Assembly: GCA_019695215.1 (NCBI GenBank)
Contig: JAIBAK010000006.1
Location: 1-64,000, forward strand
DNA: 64,000 bases
Reading direction: 5' to 3'
DNA from: Bacteroidia bacterium
Lineage (GTDB): Bacteria > Bacteroidota > Bacteroidia > UKL13-3
Part shown: piece by piece, positions 17,486-25,846 of the stretch
Numbering within the stretch: the first letter of the stretch is position 1
Layout of the letters: every line of letters begins with the position of its first letter
Notes under the pieces: model-generated
The model's input: the letters and a program-made list of their open reading frames with translations, nothing else
What the model was told of the DNA's origin: nothing
Database searches by the model: none
Position numbers and translations under genes: made by a program

Positions 17486-19624
17486 ATGAAAAGAATAAGT
17501 TTCATTATATTGATGATGTTTATTGTGAACCTTTTTGCTAGTGGGCAAGGTGAACAACCGTCATGTCGTCTAATCCTTAAATTTAAAAATAATATTTTCT
17601 GTAATAACCTGAACTATAGTCGAAATGCAACAGGAAACCTAAATGTGGATTCTGTTAGTCAGAAATTTAATGCGATTAAAACTGAGGTGTTTCGCTTCGG
17701 TAAAAATGGAATACATTGTTTTTATGTTCTTACTTTTCCGTATGGGAGCAATATTTTAGGTATTCGTGAGGCTTATTATAAAACGGGTGAAATTGAATAT
17801 GCAGAGTCTGACCCAATCGGTTCAGGGGGGGGGATACAGACCAATTCTCCAAATGACCAATTTTATGGCAGGCAATGGGGACTTAAAAATGATGGGACGT
17901 TTTCACTTTCTGCTTCGAAGGCAGGGGCTGATATTGAAATGGAAAACGCATGGAGCATTGAGCAAGGGGATAGCGAAATTGTTGTAGCCATTATCGATAG
18001 CGGAACTAAACTGGATCATCCTGAATTTTCAGGACGCATATGGGCCAACAATAATGAAATAACTAATAATGGTATTGACGATGACAATAATGGGTATATT
18101 GATGATACAAGAGGGTGGGATTTTGTAAATGATGATAATAATCCAACAGATGATCACGGACATGGGACTATGGTTGCTGGAATAATTGGATCAAATGGTA
18201 ATAACTCTATTGGTTATACAGGAATTGATTGGAATTGTAAACTGATGACTTTAAAGGCGCTCTCCAGTTCAAACTACGGTCTCTACTCTTGGTGGGCTGC
18301 CGCAATCTATTATGCTGTTGATAATGGTGCCAAAGTAATCAATCTGTCGTTAGGTGGAACCACCCCTTCATTTACACTTGACAACGCTGTTGGTTACGCC
18401 CTCAACCATAATGTGGTGGTGGTGGCAAGTATGATGAATAACAATACAAATGTAGTTAGTTATCCTGCAGGATGTAATGGGGTGATTGCAGTAGGTGCTA
18501 CCAATTCCGATGATCAAAGATCTAAAGCTTTTTTAGGTGATATTACAAGCGGAAGCAACTATGGCACTCATATTTCTGTAGTGGCCCCGGGCAACTATAT
18601 CTATGGGCTAAATCATCTATCCAATACCAACTATAACTCTTATTGGGGAGGAACCTCTTTTTCGGCCCCGCTCGTATCAGGTTTGGCCTCTTTGCTGTTG
18701 GCTCAAAACCGAGGCAGAACAGCTTCACAGATTAAATTAATTCTTGAATCAAGTTCCGAAGATCAGGTTGGAGATACCAGTGAAGATAAGCCTGGCTTTG
18801 ACTCATTTTACGGACATGGGAGAATTAATGCTTATAGTGCTTTAACTATCCCTGCACCAGTACAACCGTTGATTAGTGGTGATACATTCCCCTGTATAGG
18901 TTCCAGTTATTCCTACACCGCTTATTCAAGTAATGCAACTACTTACTATTGGACTGCACCTGGTTGGATTATTGATTCAGGACAGTGGACTTCCACTATT
19001 TATCTTACAGCGGACTTAAATAATGAGGCAGTATGCGCAACTCCATATAATATTTACGGCCCTGGTAAAAAGGCCTGCTTAAAGGTAACTTTAAGCCAGA
19101 AACCCGGTCCGGCATATATTTATGGACCGAGTACAGTACAAGAAAATACATCAGTTAAGTTTACAACAACAGCTTTTAATTCCTTTAAAACGTCTTATAA
19201 CTGGGCTGTTCCTTTGGGTTGGATAATTAACTCGGGACAGGGGACGGATACCATAATTGTAACGGTGGATTCAAGTTCTGGACTTGTTTGTGCCACCCCA
19301 TTTACTACGTGTGGTATTGGATTAAGAGGTTGTGATAGCGTAACCATTACCACAAATACCGGAATTTCTTCGTCCCTTTATAATAAACCATTACTTTATT
19401 TGTTTCCCAATCCAACAGAGGGAACAGTTTCCATTAAGTTTGGTTCGATAATAAAAGAGCCAACTACCATCTCTCTGTTTAATGAGCTAGGACAAATGTT
19501 ACTTGAAAAGGAAATTATGAAGGATTTGCAAGAAATTGATTTGCGCGGTTTTCCTGCTGGGATGTATTTGTTTATTTTTAATTCAAAAGACTGGCATCAA
19601 ACATACAAGTTGCAAAAGCAATAA
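17486..19624 (+). CDS. Secreted subtilisin-like S8 protease with PKD-like repeats and T9SS sorting domain
   Basis: The 712-residue precursor has a signal peptide (to about GQG, residue 22), a prodomain, and an S8 catalytic domain at about 125-450. The triad is visible: Asp about 170 in AIIDSG, His about 226 in HGHGTMVAG and Ser about 391 in GGTSFSAP, with an oxyanion Asn in MMNNNTNVV. Two homologous PKD-like repeats follow (YYWTAPGWIIDSG and YNWAVPLGWIINSG). A C-terminal T9SS domain starts at LFPNPTEG and includes PAGMYLF. It should degrade extracellular protein. A run of nine G (17825-17833) lies in the coding sequence between prodomain and catalytic domain. The codon use looks more A/T-rich than in the neighbouring hrpB. 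Confidence 0.92.
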   Translation: MKRISFIILMMFIVNLFASGQGEQPSCRLILKFKNNIFCNNLNYSRNATGNLNVDSVSQKFNAIKTEVFRFGKNGIHCFYVLTFPYGSNILGIREAYYKTGEIEYAESDPIGSGGGIQTNSPNDQFYGRQWGLKNDGTFSLSASKAGADIEMENAWSIEQGDSEIVVAIIDSGTKLDHPEFSGRIWANNNEITNNGIDDDNNGYIDDTRGWDFVNDDNNPTDDHGHGTMVAGIIGSNGNNSIGYTGIDWNCKLMTLKALSSSNYGLYSWWAAAIYYAVDNGAKVINLSLGGTTPSFTLDNAVGYALNHNVVVVASMMNNNTNVVSYPAGCNGVIAVGATNSDDQRSKAFLGDITSGSNYGTHISVVAPGNYIYGLNHLSNTNYNSYWGGTSFSAPLVSGLASLLLAQNRGRTASQIKLILESSSEDQVGDTSEDKPGFDSFYGHGRINAYSALTIPAPVQPLISGDTFPCIGSSYSYTAYSSNATTYYWTAPGWIIDSGQWTSTIYLTADLNNEAVCATPYNIYGPGKKACLKVTLSQKPGPAYIYGPSTVQENTSVKFTTTAFNSFKTSYNWAVPLGWIINSGQGTDTIIVTVDSSSGLVCATPFTTCGIGLRGCDSVTITTNTGISSSLYNKPLLYLFPNPTEGTVSIKFGSIIKEPTTISLFNELGQMLLEKEIMKDLQEIDLRGFPAGMYLFIFNSKDWHQTYKLQKQ

Positions 19625-19720
19625 CCCGAAGTAATTAGATTAAGGAATCCTTAGATTTTTTGGAAACTTTAAAACCATTCCCTCACGTTGTCATACCTGA
19701 AGGAATGGAACTATATTAGT

Positions 19721-20623
19721 TCAGGCTGTTCCCGAAAGTGGAAACTGTTTTTGAACCATATTTTGATAAGTGGTAGCATGATGCTGAAACAAAGCCTCTG
19801 TATCCCAAAACCAGTTGCCGGTGTTAAAGGTGCCGTTCATAATAATTTCTCCACTCGGTTGAGTGTAATTTTTTCCTTCAGCGTCCTTAAACAAATGATA
19901 TAATAAATCCTTAGTGAGCAGTTGTGGTTTTTTCTTTTCGGAGTCATAAATATCATAAACACCATCTTGAGATTCAAACATCAGTGGGGCAATATCCAAC
20001 GAATTACATATGCGCCAATTTTGATTGCCAACCAAACCATTGATGTAAGCAGCAAAATTGTCATCCCCCGAGGTGAGCCCTGCAAACGACACCGGTGTGC
20101 AGTTTACCTTGGGTAAATTGCTGCTCAGGTAGGCATATAAAGCAGGAGTGAGGGTGCCGCCTAAACTGTGGCCTGTAACATATAACGAAGAAATGGATTG
20201 GCTCTTTAAAAAATCGAGCATGCTGAGTTTGCTTTTTGGATCGGTAAGTTTTAGCAATGAATTCATGCCATTCCAGGTGCCGGTAGAAATATTGGCATTT
20301 TGCGGAGCCGAGCTTACAAAATCGGTGAAGGGTTTTGTGGTGCTGATTGCAAAATCTTCCTTGAGCCATGAGGTTAAACTTTCGGGGTCGGTTCCTCTTA
20401 TCACCACATAATAATCACCTGTGCCGGGCGATTGGGCAATAAAAGCGAGGCAGTAAGGAACAAAAACCGTACTCAGGTCGGCCGGGCCCCATACCACCTG
20501 CAGTTTCATGTTCTGTACTTTGGTTACTATTTCGGCCGGTTTTGAATAGGAATAAACGCATAAATCAATTAGTCCGTTAAAGAGCAGATTTTGCTGGGAG
20601 GTAGTTAAATCAGGGTTACTCAT
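19721..20623 (-). CDS. Class 3 (fungal-type) lipase-like alpha/beta hydrolase
   Basis: The 300-residue protein shows the lipase_3 pattern: VVIRGTDPESLTSWLKEDF, then the nucleophile elbow VTGHSLGG (Ser about 152), the acid region WRICNSLDIAPLMF and a late histidine in LFQHHATTYQ. There is no signal peptide or membrane segment at the N-terminus (MSNPDLTTSQQNLLF), so unlike its neighbours it appears cytoplasmic, or is exported by another route. Its natural ester substrate is unknown. It is convergent with the subtilisin gene (96 nt apart) and has a 150-nt gap upstream to the next gene on the same strand. Confidence 0.82.
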   Translation of the reverse strand: MSNPDLTTSQQNLLFNGLIDLCVYSYSKPAEIVTKVQNMKLQVVWGPADLSTVFVPYCLAFIAQSPGTGDYYVVIRGTDPESLTSWLKEDFAISTTKPFTDFVSSAPQNANISTGTWNGMNSLLKLTDPKSKLSMLDFLKSQSISSLYVTGHSLGGTLTPALYAYLSSNLPKVNCTPVSFAGLTSGDDNFAAYINGLVGNQNWRICNSLDIAPLMFESQDGVYDIYDSEKKKPQLLTKDLLYHLFKDAEGKNYTQPSGEIIMNGTFNTGNWFWDTEALFQHHATTYQNMVQKQFPLSGTA

Positions 20624-20773
20624 TTTTGTTATGAATTAAGGTTAAATAAAATATGTTTAGCAACAAGTCAAAGGTGATGCTTTGGTTTCTCATCTTTATC
20701 ACGGAATACAAGGTTACGAAAAAATCACTGAATACAGGGATATATAGTTGGCCCGTTGGCCCGGGTGATGAAA

Positions 20774-21049
20774 CTAAAAGTAGATAATAAGAAGGTTCGC
20801 CAAAATGCAAAAAAAGAAAATAGTATAGGCCTTTTTAATTAAAATGGAACCGATAATAAGCCGTATTCCCAGTATGGCATTTAAAATTCCCAATAAACTA
20901 TTGGGTACGATGTACCAATCGGGGAGTATGATAAAAAAAAGTCTGTTGGTGAAATGGTATAGGTAAAACTGATGAATAAAAAGGCCCGCCCATAAAATGC
21001 CTGACACAAACTGGATAATACCGGCTATCCAATGTAATTTAGTTCGCAT
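20774..21049 (-). CDS. Small membrane protein of unknown function
   Basis: A 91-residue protein if the ATG at 21049 is used; a TTG at 21073 would add 8 residues and overlap the upstream stop codon. Three hydrophobic segments are visible (GIIQFVSGILWAGLFIHQF, LLGILNAILGIRLIIGSIL and FFFCILANLLIIYF). No family was recognised. It directly follows the 109-residue gene, so the two are likely co-transcribed. Confidence 0.5.
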   Translation of the reverse strand: MRTKLHWIAGIIQFVSGILWAGLFIHQFYLYHFTNRLFFIILPDWYIVPNSLLGILNAILGIRLIIGSILIKKAYTIFFFCILANLLIIYF

Positions 21050-21069
21050 AAAATGGGTTGATAATATTT

Positions 21070-21399
21070 TCAACTGGCTTGTAGGTTTATTGTATAATTC
21101 GTTTTCCCAGCTTTATTTGGCCGTACAACATTTGTCGCATACGGGCATTCCCCGCCATAGGTAAATATCCGATTTCCGTTAACCTTTACTATGTCAACTT
21201 CGATTGGCAAGTCCTGCTTGGCCAGTTTTACATTGATGGAGCCATCTGCATTCACGGGTACGGCAACGGTTTGAGTTAAATGGGTAGCGTTTGTTCCGGC
21301 AAATGCTCTTGGAAACAGATCCACTTCTTTGAATAAATTAAGGGTTAAACAAATGGCAATTACGGTGAGCACAATTTTGGTGTATGTATCAGTTTTCAT
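21070..21399 (-). CDS. Small exported or membrane-anchored hypothetical protein
   Basis: The 109-residue protein has an N-terminal hydrophobic segment (YTKIVLTVIAICLTLNLF) that could be an uncleaved anchor, then a short periplasmic domain with VAVPVNADGSINVKL and a single cysteine in GGECPYA. Proteins of this size with a similar TYTKIVLTVIAICL start are common in Bacteroidota but have no function assigned. It is the first gene of a two-gene unit with the small membrane protein downstream. Confidence 0.6.
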   Translation of the reverse strand: MKTDTYTKIVLTVIAICLTLNLFKEVDLFPRAFAGTNATHLTQTVAVPVNADGSINVKLAKQDLPIEVDIVKVNGNRIFTYGGECPYATNVVRPNKAGKTNYTINLQAS

Positions 21400-21500
21400 A
21401 ATTTAAGAATTAATAACTCAAATTTACTAAAAACAAGTTGAATGTATACGGTATGCAGATTAAATCGGTAAAGGAATATTCTTTTAGGGTTTCAAGGCAT

Positions 21501-21582
21501 CCTCGTTGCAAACGAGGACGAGTTAGGGGACTGCTTCGTTCCTCGCAGTGACGGTACTGGGTGTGTTGTAGCTGCCAGCTAC
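21501..21582. repeat. Cluster of small palindromes
   Basis: Within the 226-nt gap between two minus-strand genes are CCTCGTT/AACGAGG (21501-21517) and GTAGCTG/CAGCTAC (21568-21582). Between them lies the segment GGGGACTGCTTCGTTCCTCG, resembling interspersed repeats seen in other bacterial genomes. A third palindrome just beyond has terminator character. Confidence 0.45.
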
Positions 21583-21612
21583 CAAAAAAGGAAGCGTAGG
21601 CGCAACCTACGC
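21583..21612 (-). terminator. Terminator for the gene at 21626
   Basis: On the minus strand GCGTAGG, a 5-nt loop and CCTACGC are followed by TTCCTTTTTTGG, 14 nt beyond the stop codon. Confidence 0.7.
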
Positions 21613-21625
21613 TTAGTGCAGGCTT

Positions 21626-22291
21626 TTAATCGGTACCGATTGGTTTAATATTTTTTTGATCCTTAATTACCTTTCCTGCAGTTTGTAACCGTTTAATTTC
21701 CTTATCTATCCTATTTTTTGCAATACGTTTATTCCAAAGACAGTATAAAGAGATAAGGTTTTCGTAGGTTTCTGGATTTTTGTTATTTCTTGCAACAATA
21801 TAATAAGAACATAATTTGGTGCATTGCACAAATGGGTAGCCCGCAAAATGATAGGCTATTTGTTCATCAGCAATTTTATTTATAATAGGAATTGCTAAAC
21901 ACTCTAGAGAATCAGCGACATCTTGCAAGTGGTAATTAAGTTTCCCATTAAGGTTCTTCATTATTTCATAGTAATTACCCAATGTGTTTTTTATTTCCTT
22001 TTCATCAATAGATGATAGAACATTGTTGGAGTCAGAAATGAAATCAAAGTCTAAGTTGTTGCTTTTGAATTCTTGATATAGGGTGTTCGATACTTTTGAG
22101 TTCATTTCTTGATTAAATTTTTCACACAATTCGAGAGATAGTTTTGCAGCGTCTCTTTGTGAACTAATTCTCATTGATTTTTTTGTAAGAACAATTTGCC
22201 ATAATCCAACTAGAGTTACAAGGAATATCAACGTCCCAGAAAGGAGTGATATGTTTTCTATAATAGATTTTGATGAATCAAAGAACTCCAT
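21626..22291 (-). CDS. Membrane-anchored hypothetical protein
   Basis: The 221-residue product has one N-terminal transmembrane segment (about residues 13-33, ISLLSGTLIFLVTLVGLWQIV) followed by a largely alpha-helical, cytoplasmic soluble part (for example ISSQRDAAKLSLELCEKFNQ and LGNYYEIMKNLNGKLNYHLQ). The layout resembles small DUF4760-type proteins, but the assignment is not secure. The base composition is clearly more A/T-rich than the formate dehydrogenase genes upstream, and a CGAAATTA (TAATTTCG on the minus strand) near 22320-22327 may be its -7 box. It could be a recently acquired accessory gene. Confidence 0.6.
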   Translation of the reverse strand: MEFFDSSKSIIENISLLSGTLIFLVTLVGLWQIVLTKKSMRISSQRDAAKLSLELCEKFNQEMNSKVSNTLYQEFKSNNLDFDFISDSNNVLSSIDEKEIKNTLGNYYEIMKNLNGKLNYHLQDVADSLECLAIPIINKIADEQIAYHFAGYPFVQCTKLCSYYIVARNNKNPETYENLISLYCLWNKRIAKNRIDKEIKRLQTAGKVIKDQKNIKPIGTD

Positions 22292-22384
22292 AAATTTAAT
22301 TGTGTATTATCATAATGATCGAAATTATTACTTCAGCATTGGTTAACTAACTTAGTTCACAAGATAGTTTAGTTAAGTGATGAC

Positions 22385-25210
22385 TTAGGAGACTTTTTCA
22401 ACTTTATACTTTCCTTTACTCTTCCTGATATTCACCGCTACCACCTTGTATTCGGGGCACAAGGCCTCGCTATCGGCAATGCTGCTGGTAAGGTCGTTCA
22501 TTTTTATCTCGGGGAAATGGAAGGTAGAGGAGAGGATGCCGGGCAATACTTCATCGGTAATTTTTGCTTTCACATCAATCTTACCCCGTGCACTTATCAC
22601 ACATACCATTTCGCCATCTTTTATTAAATGTGCTTTGGCGTCTTCGGGGTTTATCATCAGCACATCTTCCGTTAGAATTTGTTCGTTGCGGGTTCTGCGG
22701 GTCATGGTGCCGGCATTGTAATGTTCCAGCTCGCGGTTGGTGGTGAGTATATACGGGAATTCTTTGCCGTGGTTTACTATCTCTTCGCTTTCGCGCCAGT
22801 TGTTGTAAGCAAATTTTCCTTTACCGCGTTTAAAGGTTTCGGTATGTAAAATTTCGGTATCGCTGCCATCGGGCAATACCGGCCATTGCTTGCCGTTATC
22901 GCCCAGCTCATCCCATTTTACACCGGCAAAGAAGGGAACAATCTGCGAAATTTCTTCGAGTAATGTTTTTGGATCATAATCGGCCTGTTTGTAACCCATG
23001 CGGTTCATAATATCGGCTACAATCTGTCCATCGGGTTTGGTGCCTTCTATGGGTGCTACTACCGCATTCACGCGTTGTATTCTGCGCTCACCATTGGTAA
23101 AGGTACCGCTCTTTTCTAAAAATGAAGAGGCGGGAAGTACCACGTGCGCCATCTTGGCGGTTTCGGTCATAAACAATTCCTGTACTACCAGTAAATCCAG
23201 TTTGCTCAGGGCAGCTATAACATGGTTGGTATTAGGGTCGGTTTGTACATTATCCTCGCCCATGAGCCAAAGGGCTTTTAATTTTCCGGCCAGGGCAGCA
23301 TCGTACATCTGTGGTATTTTATACCCTGCATAGTCGGGGAGCTTGGCATTGTAAAATGCCTCATATTTTTTGTGGTATTCGGGATTGGTTACATCTAAAT
23401 AACCAGCTCCCTGATGTGGCTGGCAACCCATATCGGCTGTACCTTGCACATTGTTTTGTCCGCGCAGCGGGTTTACACCCACACCGCGTCTGCCTATGTT
23501 ACCGGTAATCATGGCCAGGTCGGCAATAAGCATAACGGTAAAAGTTCCCTGTGAGTGTTCGGTAACACCCAATCCGTGAAAGCTCATGGCATTTTTAGCC
23601 GAGGCATAGAGGATAGAGGCTTTGCGCACCAGTTCACGATTCACACCGGTCACCCGTTCCATCTCATCCATGTTCAGCTTCAAAATTTCCTGTTTAAATT
23701 CTTCGTAACCTTCGGTACGTGATTCTATAAATTGTTTGTCTTCCAATCCCTCTTTAATGATGTAGTACAACATCATGTTCAGCAAAGCTACATTTGTACC
23801 CGGACGCAATTGTAAATGAATGGTGGCATATCTGGCCAGTTCGGTTCTGCGCGGGTCTATCACAATGCTGGGTTTGTCTTTCATGGCAAACTGTTTCAGT
23901 TTGGCCCCTGTTACCGGATGTCCATCGGTAGGGTTGGCACCAATCACCATGATGCAATCGGTGTATTTTAAATCAATAATGGAGTTGGTGGCGGCACCGG
24001 TTCCAAAGGTACGCTGCATACCCAGCGCTGTAGGCGAGTGGCACACGCGGGCGCAGGCATCAATATTATTGGTACCAATTACGGCACGGATAAATTTTTG
24101 CATCAGGTAATTTTCTTCATTGGTACAGCGTGCCGAAGAAATGCCGGCTATGTAATCAGGACCGAAATCTTTTTTGATGCGGGTGAGTTCACCGGTAATG
24201 TAATCATAGGCTTCGTCCCAGGTGGCGGGTACCAGCTCCCCGTTTTTACGAATAAGCGGAGTGCGCAGTCGCTCGGGGTGATTATAGAATGAAAATGCAT
24301 AGCGGCCCTTAAGGCAGGTATGGCCTCCGTTCACTTCGGCATCGTATGGCGCCTGAATGGATTTTACTTTACCGCCTACGGTGGCTACTTCCAGATTGCA
24401 GCCTACTCCGCAATAGGTACATATGGTACGTGTTTTCTCTACATTAGCAATAGATTTTGATTCGAACACATCGCTGATGGCCGAAGTAGGGCAGGCCTGT
24501 GCACAGGCACCGCAGCTCACACAATCACTTTCTTTGAATGATACTTCGGAGCTTTTAATAATATGACTCTCAAAACCACGGCCGGCCATGCTTAGTACAA
24601 ATTGTCCCTGTACTTCGTCACAGGCACGCACACAGCGAAAACAGTTGATGCATTTACTGAAATCGGAGGTCATATAGGGGTGGCTCAAATCTTTTTTACG
24701 GTCAAGGTGGTTTTTCCCTTCGGGATAGCGCACATCACGAATGCCAACTTTAGCGGCTACCGTTTGCAGTTCGCAATTATTATTTACCTCGCAGGTAAGG
24801 CAATCCAGCGGGTGGTCGGTTAGTACCAGTTCAACAATATTTTTTCTGAGTTTTTGAACGCGTTCACTTGAAGGGTAAATATAAGAGTTAGCCATTACCG
24901 GAGTGTGGCAGCTGGCCTGGGTTTTCACGGGGCCGTTTTCCATAAGAGCCACATCCACGCTGCACACACGGCACGAGCCAAACGGATCGAGGTTGGGGGC
25001 ATCGCACAGGGTAGGAACCAAATCGCGGCCCAGGTGTCTGCGCACAAATGCAAGAATGGTTTCTCCGTCTTTGATCTCGTAGGCTTTGTTATCAATATAC
25101 GCCACTTTCACATCCACCGAACCATTTTTGTGTGAGCCGTTTAATCCATTGGGATTTGTTCCGTTCAGGTGAGTTTTGGTTGTAGTATCTACCTTAGTTT
25201 CCATTTTCAT
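22385..25210 (-). CDS. NAD-linked formate dehydrogenase alpha subunit (Mo, Cys-type)
   Basis: The 941-residue protein oxidises formate to CO2 at a bis-molybdopterin molybdenum centre. Domains in order: [2Fe-2S] ferredoxin (about 30-110; CDAPNLDPFGSCRVC), His-Cys [4Fe-4S] segment (HPLDCLTCEVNNNCELQ), two [4Fe-4S] ferredoxin motifs (CINCFRCVRAC and CVSCGACAQACP), then the molybdopterin oxidoreductase domain with CTYCGVGCNLEV. The molybdenum ligand is Cys about 390 in ARVCHSPTA, so this is a cysteine, not selenocysteine, enzyme. The C-terminal dinucleotide-binding domain ends the protein. No signal peptide is present, so it is cytoplasmic. The partner NuoEF-like subunit is encoded upstream, with a GxxExxY cassette between. 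Confidence 0.92.
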   Translation of the reverse strand: MKMETKVDTTTKTHLNGTNPNGLNGSHKNGSVDVKVAYIDNKAYEIKDGETILAFVRRHLGRDLVPTLCDAPNLDPFGSCRVCSVDVALMENGPVKTQASCHTPVMANSYIYPSSERVQKLRKNIVELVLTDHPLDCLTCEVNNNCELQTVAAKVGIRDVRYPEGKNHLDRKKDLSHPYMTSDFSKCINCFRCVRACDEVQGQFVLSMAGRGFESHIIKSSEVSFKESDCVSCGACAQACPTSAISDVFESKSIANVEKTRTICTYCGVGCNLEVATVGGKVKSIQAPYDAEVNGGHTCLKGRYAFSFYNHPERLRTPLIRKNGELVPATWDEAYDYITGELTRIKKDFGPDYIAGISSARCTNEENYLMQKFIRAVIGTNNIDACARVCHSPTALGMQRTFGTGAATNSIIDLKYTDCIMVIGANPTDGHPVTGAKLKQFAMKDKPSIVIDPRRTELARYATIHLQLRPGTNVALLNMMLYYIIKEGLEDKQFIESRTEGYEEFKQEILKLNMDEMERVTGVNRELVRKASILYASAKNAMSFHGLGVTEHSQGTFTVMLIADLAMITGNIGRRGVGVNPLRGQNNVQGTADMGCQPHQGAGYLDVTNPEYHKKYEAFYNAKLPDYAGYKIPQMYDAALAGKLKALWLMGEDNVQTDPNTNHVIAALSKLDLLVVQELFMTETAKMAHVVLPASSFLEKSGTFTNGERRIQRVNAVVAPIEGTKPDGQIVADIMNRMGYKQADYDPKTLLEEISQIVPFFAGVKWDELGDNGKQWPVLPDGSDTEILHTETFKRGKGKFAYNNWRESEEIVNHGKEFPYILTTNRELEHYNAGTMTRRTRNEQILTEDVLMINPEDAKAHLIKDGEMVCVISARGKIDVKAKITDEVLPGILSSTFHFPEIKMNDLTSSIADSEALCPEYKVVAVNIRKSKGKYKVEKVS

Positions 25211-25228
25211 TTATTTTTCTTTTTTGTT

Positions 25229-25277
25229 AAACACATAGGCACATAGTTTTTTATTCTTGCTATGAGCTTATGTTTTT
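25229..25277. repeat. Left end repeat with imperfect hairpin
   Basis: AAACACATAGGCACATAG (25229-25246) can pair with CTATGAGCTTATGTTTTT (25260-25277) at 15 of 18 positions across a 13-nt loop. It lies between the GxxExxY stop codon and the formate dehydrogenase alpha start. Confidence 0.6.
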
Positions 25278-25326
25278 CATGAGCCTATTTGAATTTATTT
25301 TACATCCTCAAAGGCACATAGAAGTT

Positions 25327-25734
25327 TTAGTCAGGCAGGTTTCTGTAAAGTTCGTTCACAAATGTTCTTTGTCCTTCTTTAAAAATATTGGTGCAGTTAA
25401 AGTTAATTAAAATGCCTTTAGGGGCATTTAACAATTTCATGTATGTGAGAACCTGTGCTTCAAAAACAGGAGTAACCGCATCAACTGATTTTAATTCCAG
25501 CGCAATACAATTTTCAATAAGAAAGTCGCATCTCAAAAGCGTTTCTAACTCTGTTCCTTTGTAGGTGACCGGAACATTTATTTCGGATACATAAGTCATT
25601 TTTTTCTCTTTCAATTCAGTCATCATACATTTATGGTACACACTTTCCAGTAATCCGGGGCCCAATGCTTTGTGTACTTCAATGGCAGCTCCAATTATCT
25701 TAAAACTTAGTTCATCCAGATATTTTTTAGTCAT
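25327..25734 (-). CDS. GxxExxY family protein
   Basis: This 135-residue protein carries the name-giving motif G27-x-x-E30-x-x-Y33 (GPGLLESVYHKCMM). It also shows a segment with D70, E80-x-K82 and Q94 (RCDFLIENCIALELKS, then EAQVLTYMK), the arrangement of a PD-(D/E)xK nuclease-type core. The family is widespread in Bacteroidota and other phyla, and its biochemical role is not established. Here it is on the same strand as, and lies between, the two formate dehydrogenase subunit genes, with gaps of 112 and 116 nt. These gaps carry inverted repeats. Nothing suggests a role in formate metabolism; insertion as a cassette is more likely. Confidence 0.88.
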   Translation of the reverse strand: MTKKYLDELSFKIIGAAIEVHKALGPGLLESVYHKCMMTELKEKKMTYVSEINVPVTYKGTELETLLRCDFLIENCIALELKSVDAVTPVFEAQVLTYMKLLNAPKGILINFNCTNIFKEGQRTFVNELYRNLPD

Positions 25735-25745
25735 AATTAATTATT

Positions 25746-25782
25746 CTATATGGCTATGTTTTCTATGTTCCTATGTGTTTAA
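25746..25782. repeat. Right end repeat of the GxxExxY cassette
   Basis: Read on the minus strand, AAACACATAGGAACATAG is followed by AAAACATAGCCATATAG. The first 18 nt match the left end at 17 of 18 positions, in inverted orientation. The whole 35 nt match the isolated copy at 61497-61531 at 29 of 35 positions. Confidence 0.65.
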
Positions 25783-25846
25783 TCAAGTAAACTCCATTTG
25801 GTCGATAATGATCATTTTTAAAACGCATAGCCAAAGAGGGTAAATA

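Larger units (their letters stand above)
25227..25782. mobile_element. Candidate GxxExxY cassette bounded by inverted CATAG-rich repeats
   Basis: The ends are inverted copies of TTAAACACATAGGNACATAG (left 25227-25246, right 25763-25782 on the opposite strand; 19 of 20 match). The interior holds a single GxxExxY gene. The cassette interrupts an otherwise standard formate dehydrogenase operon. Both ends read TTAA at the outside, which could be part of the repeat or a target duplication. No transposase is present, so mobility is inferred, not shown. Confidence 0.5.

Noticed and set aside
16822-19624. Genomic island containing the CAP protein and subtilisin
   Set aside because: Composition is somewhat different, but no integrase, tRNA edge or repeat ends were found; both proteins are ordinary for T9SS-bearing Bacteroidota.
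20616-20810. A 64-codon open frame between the lipase and the small membrane protein
   Set aside because: It overlaps both real genes' ends, has no signal, domain or promoter, and its translation looks random.
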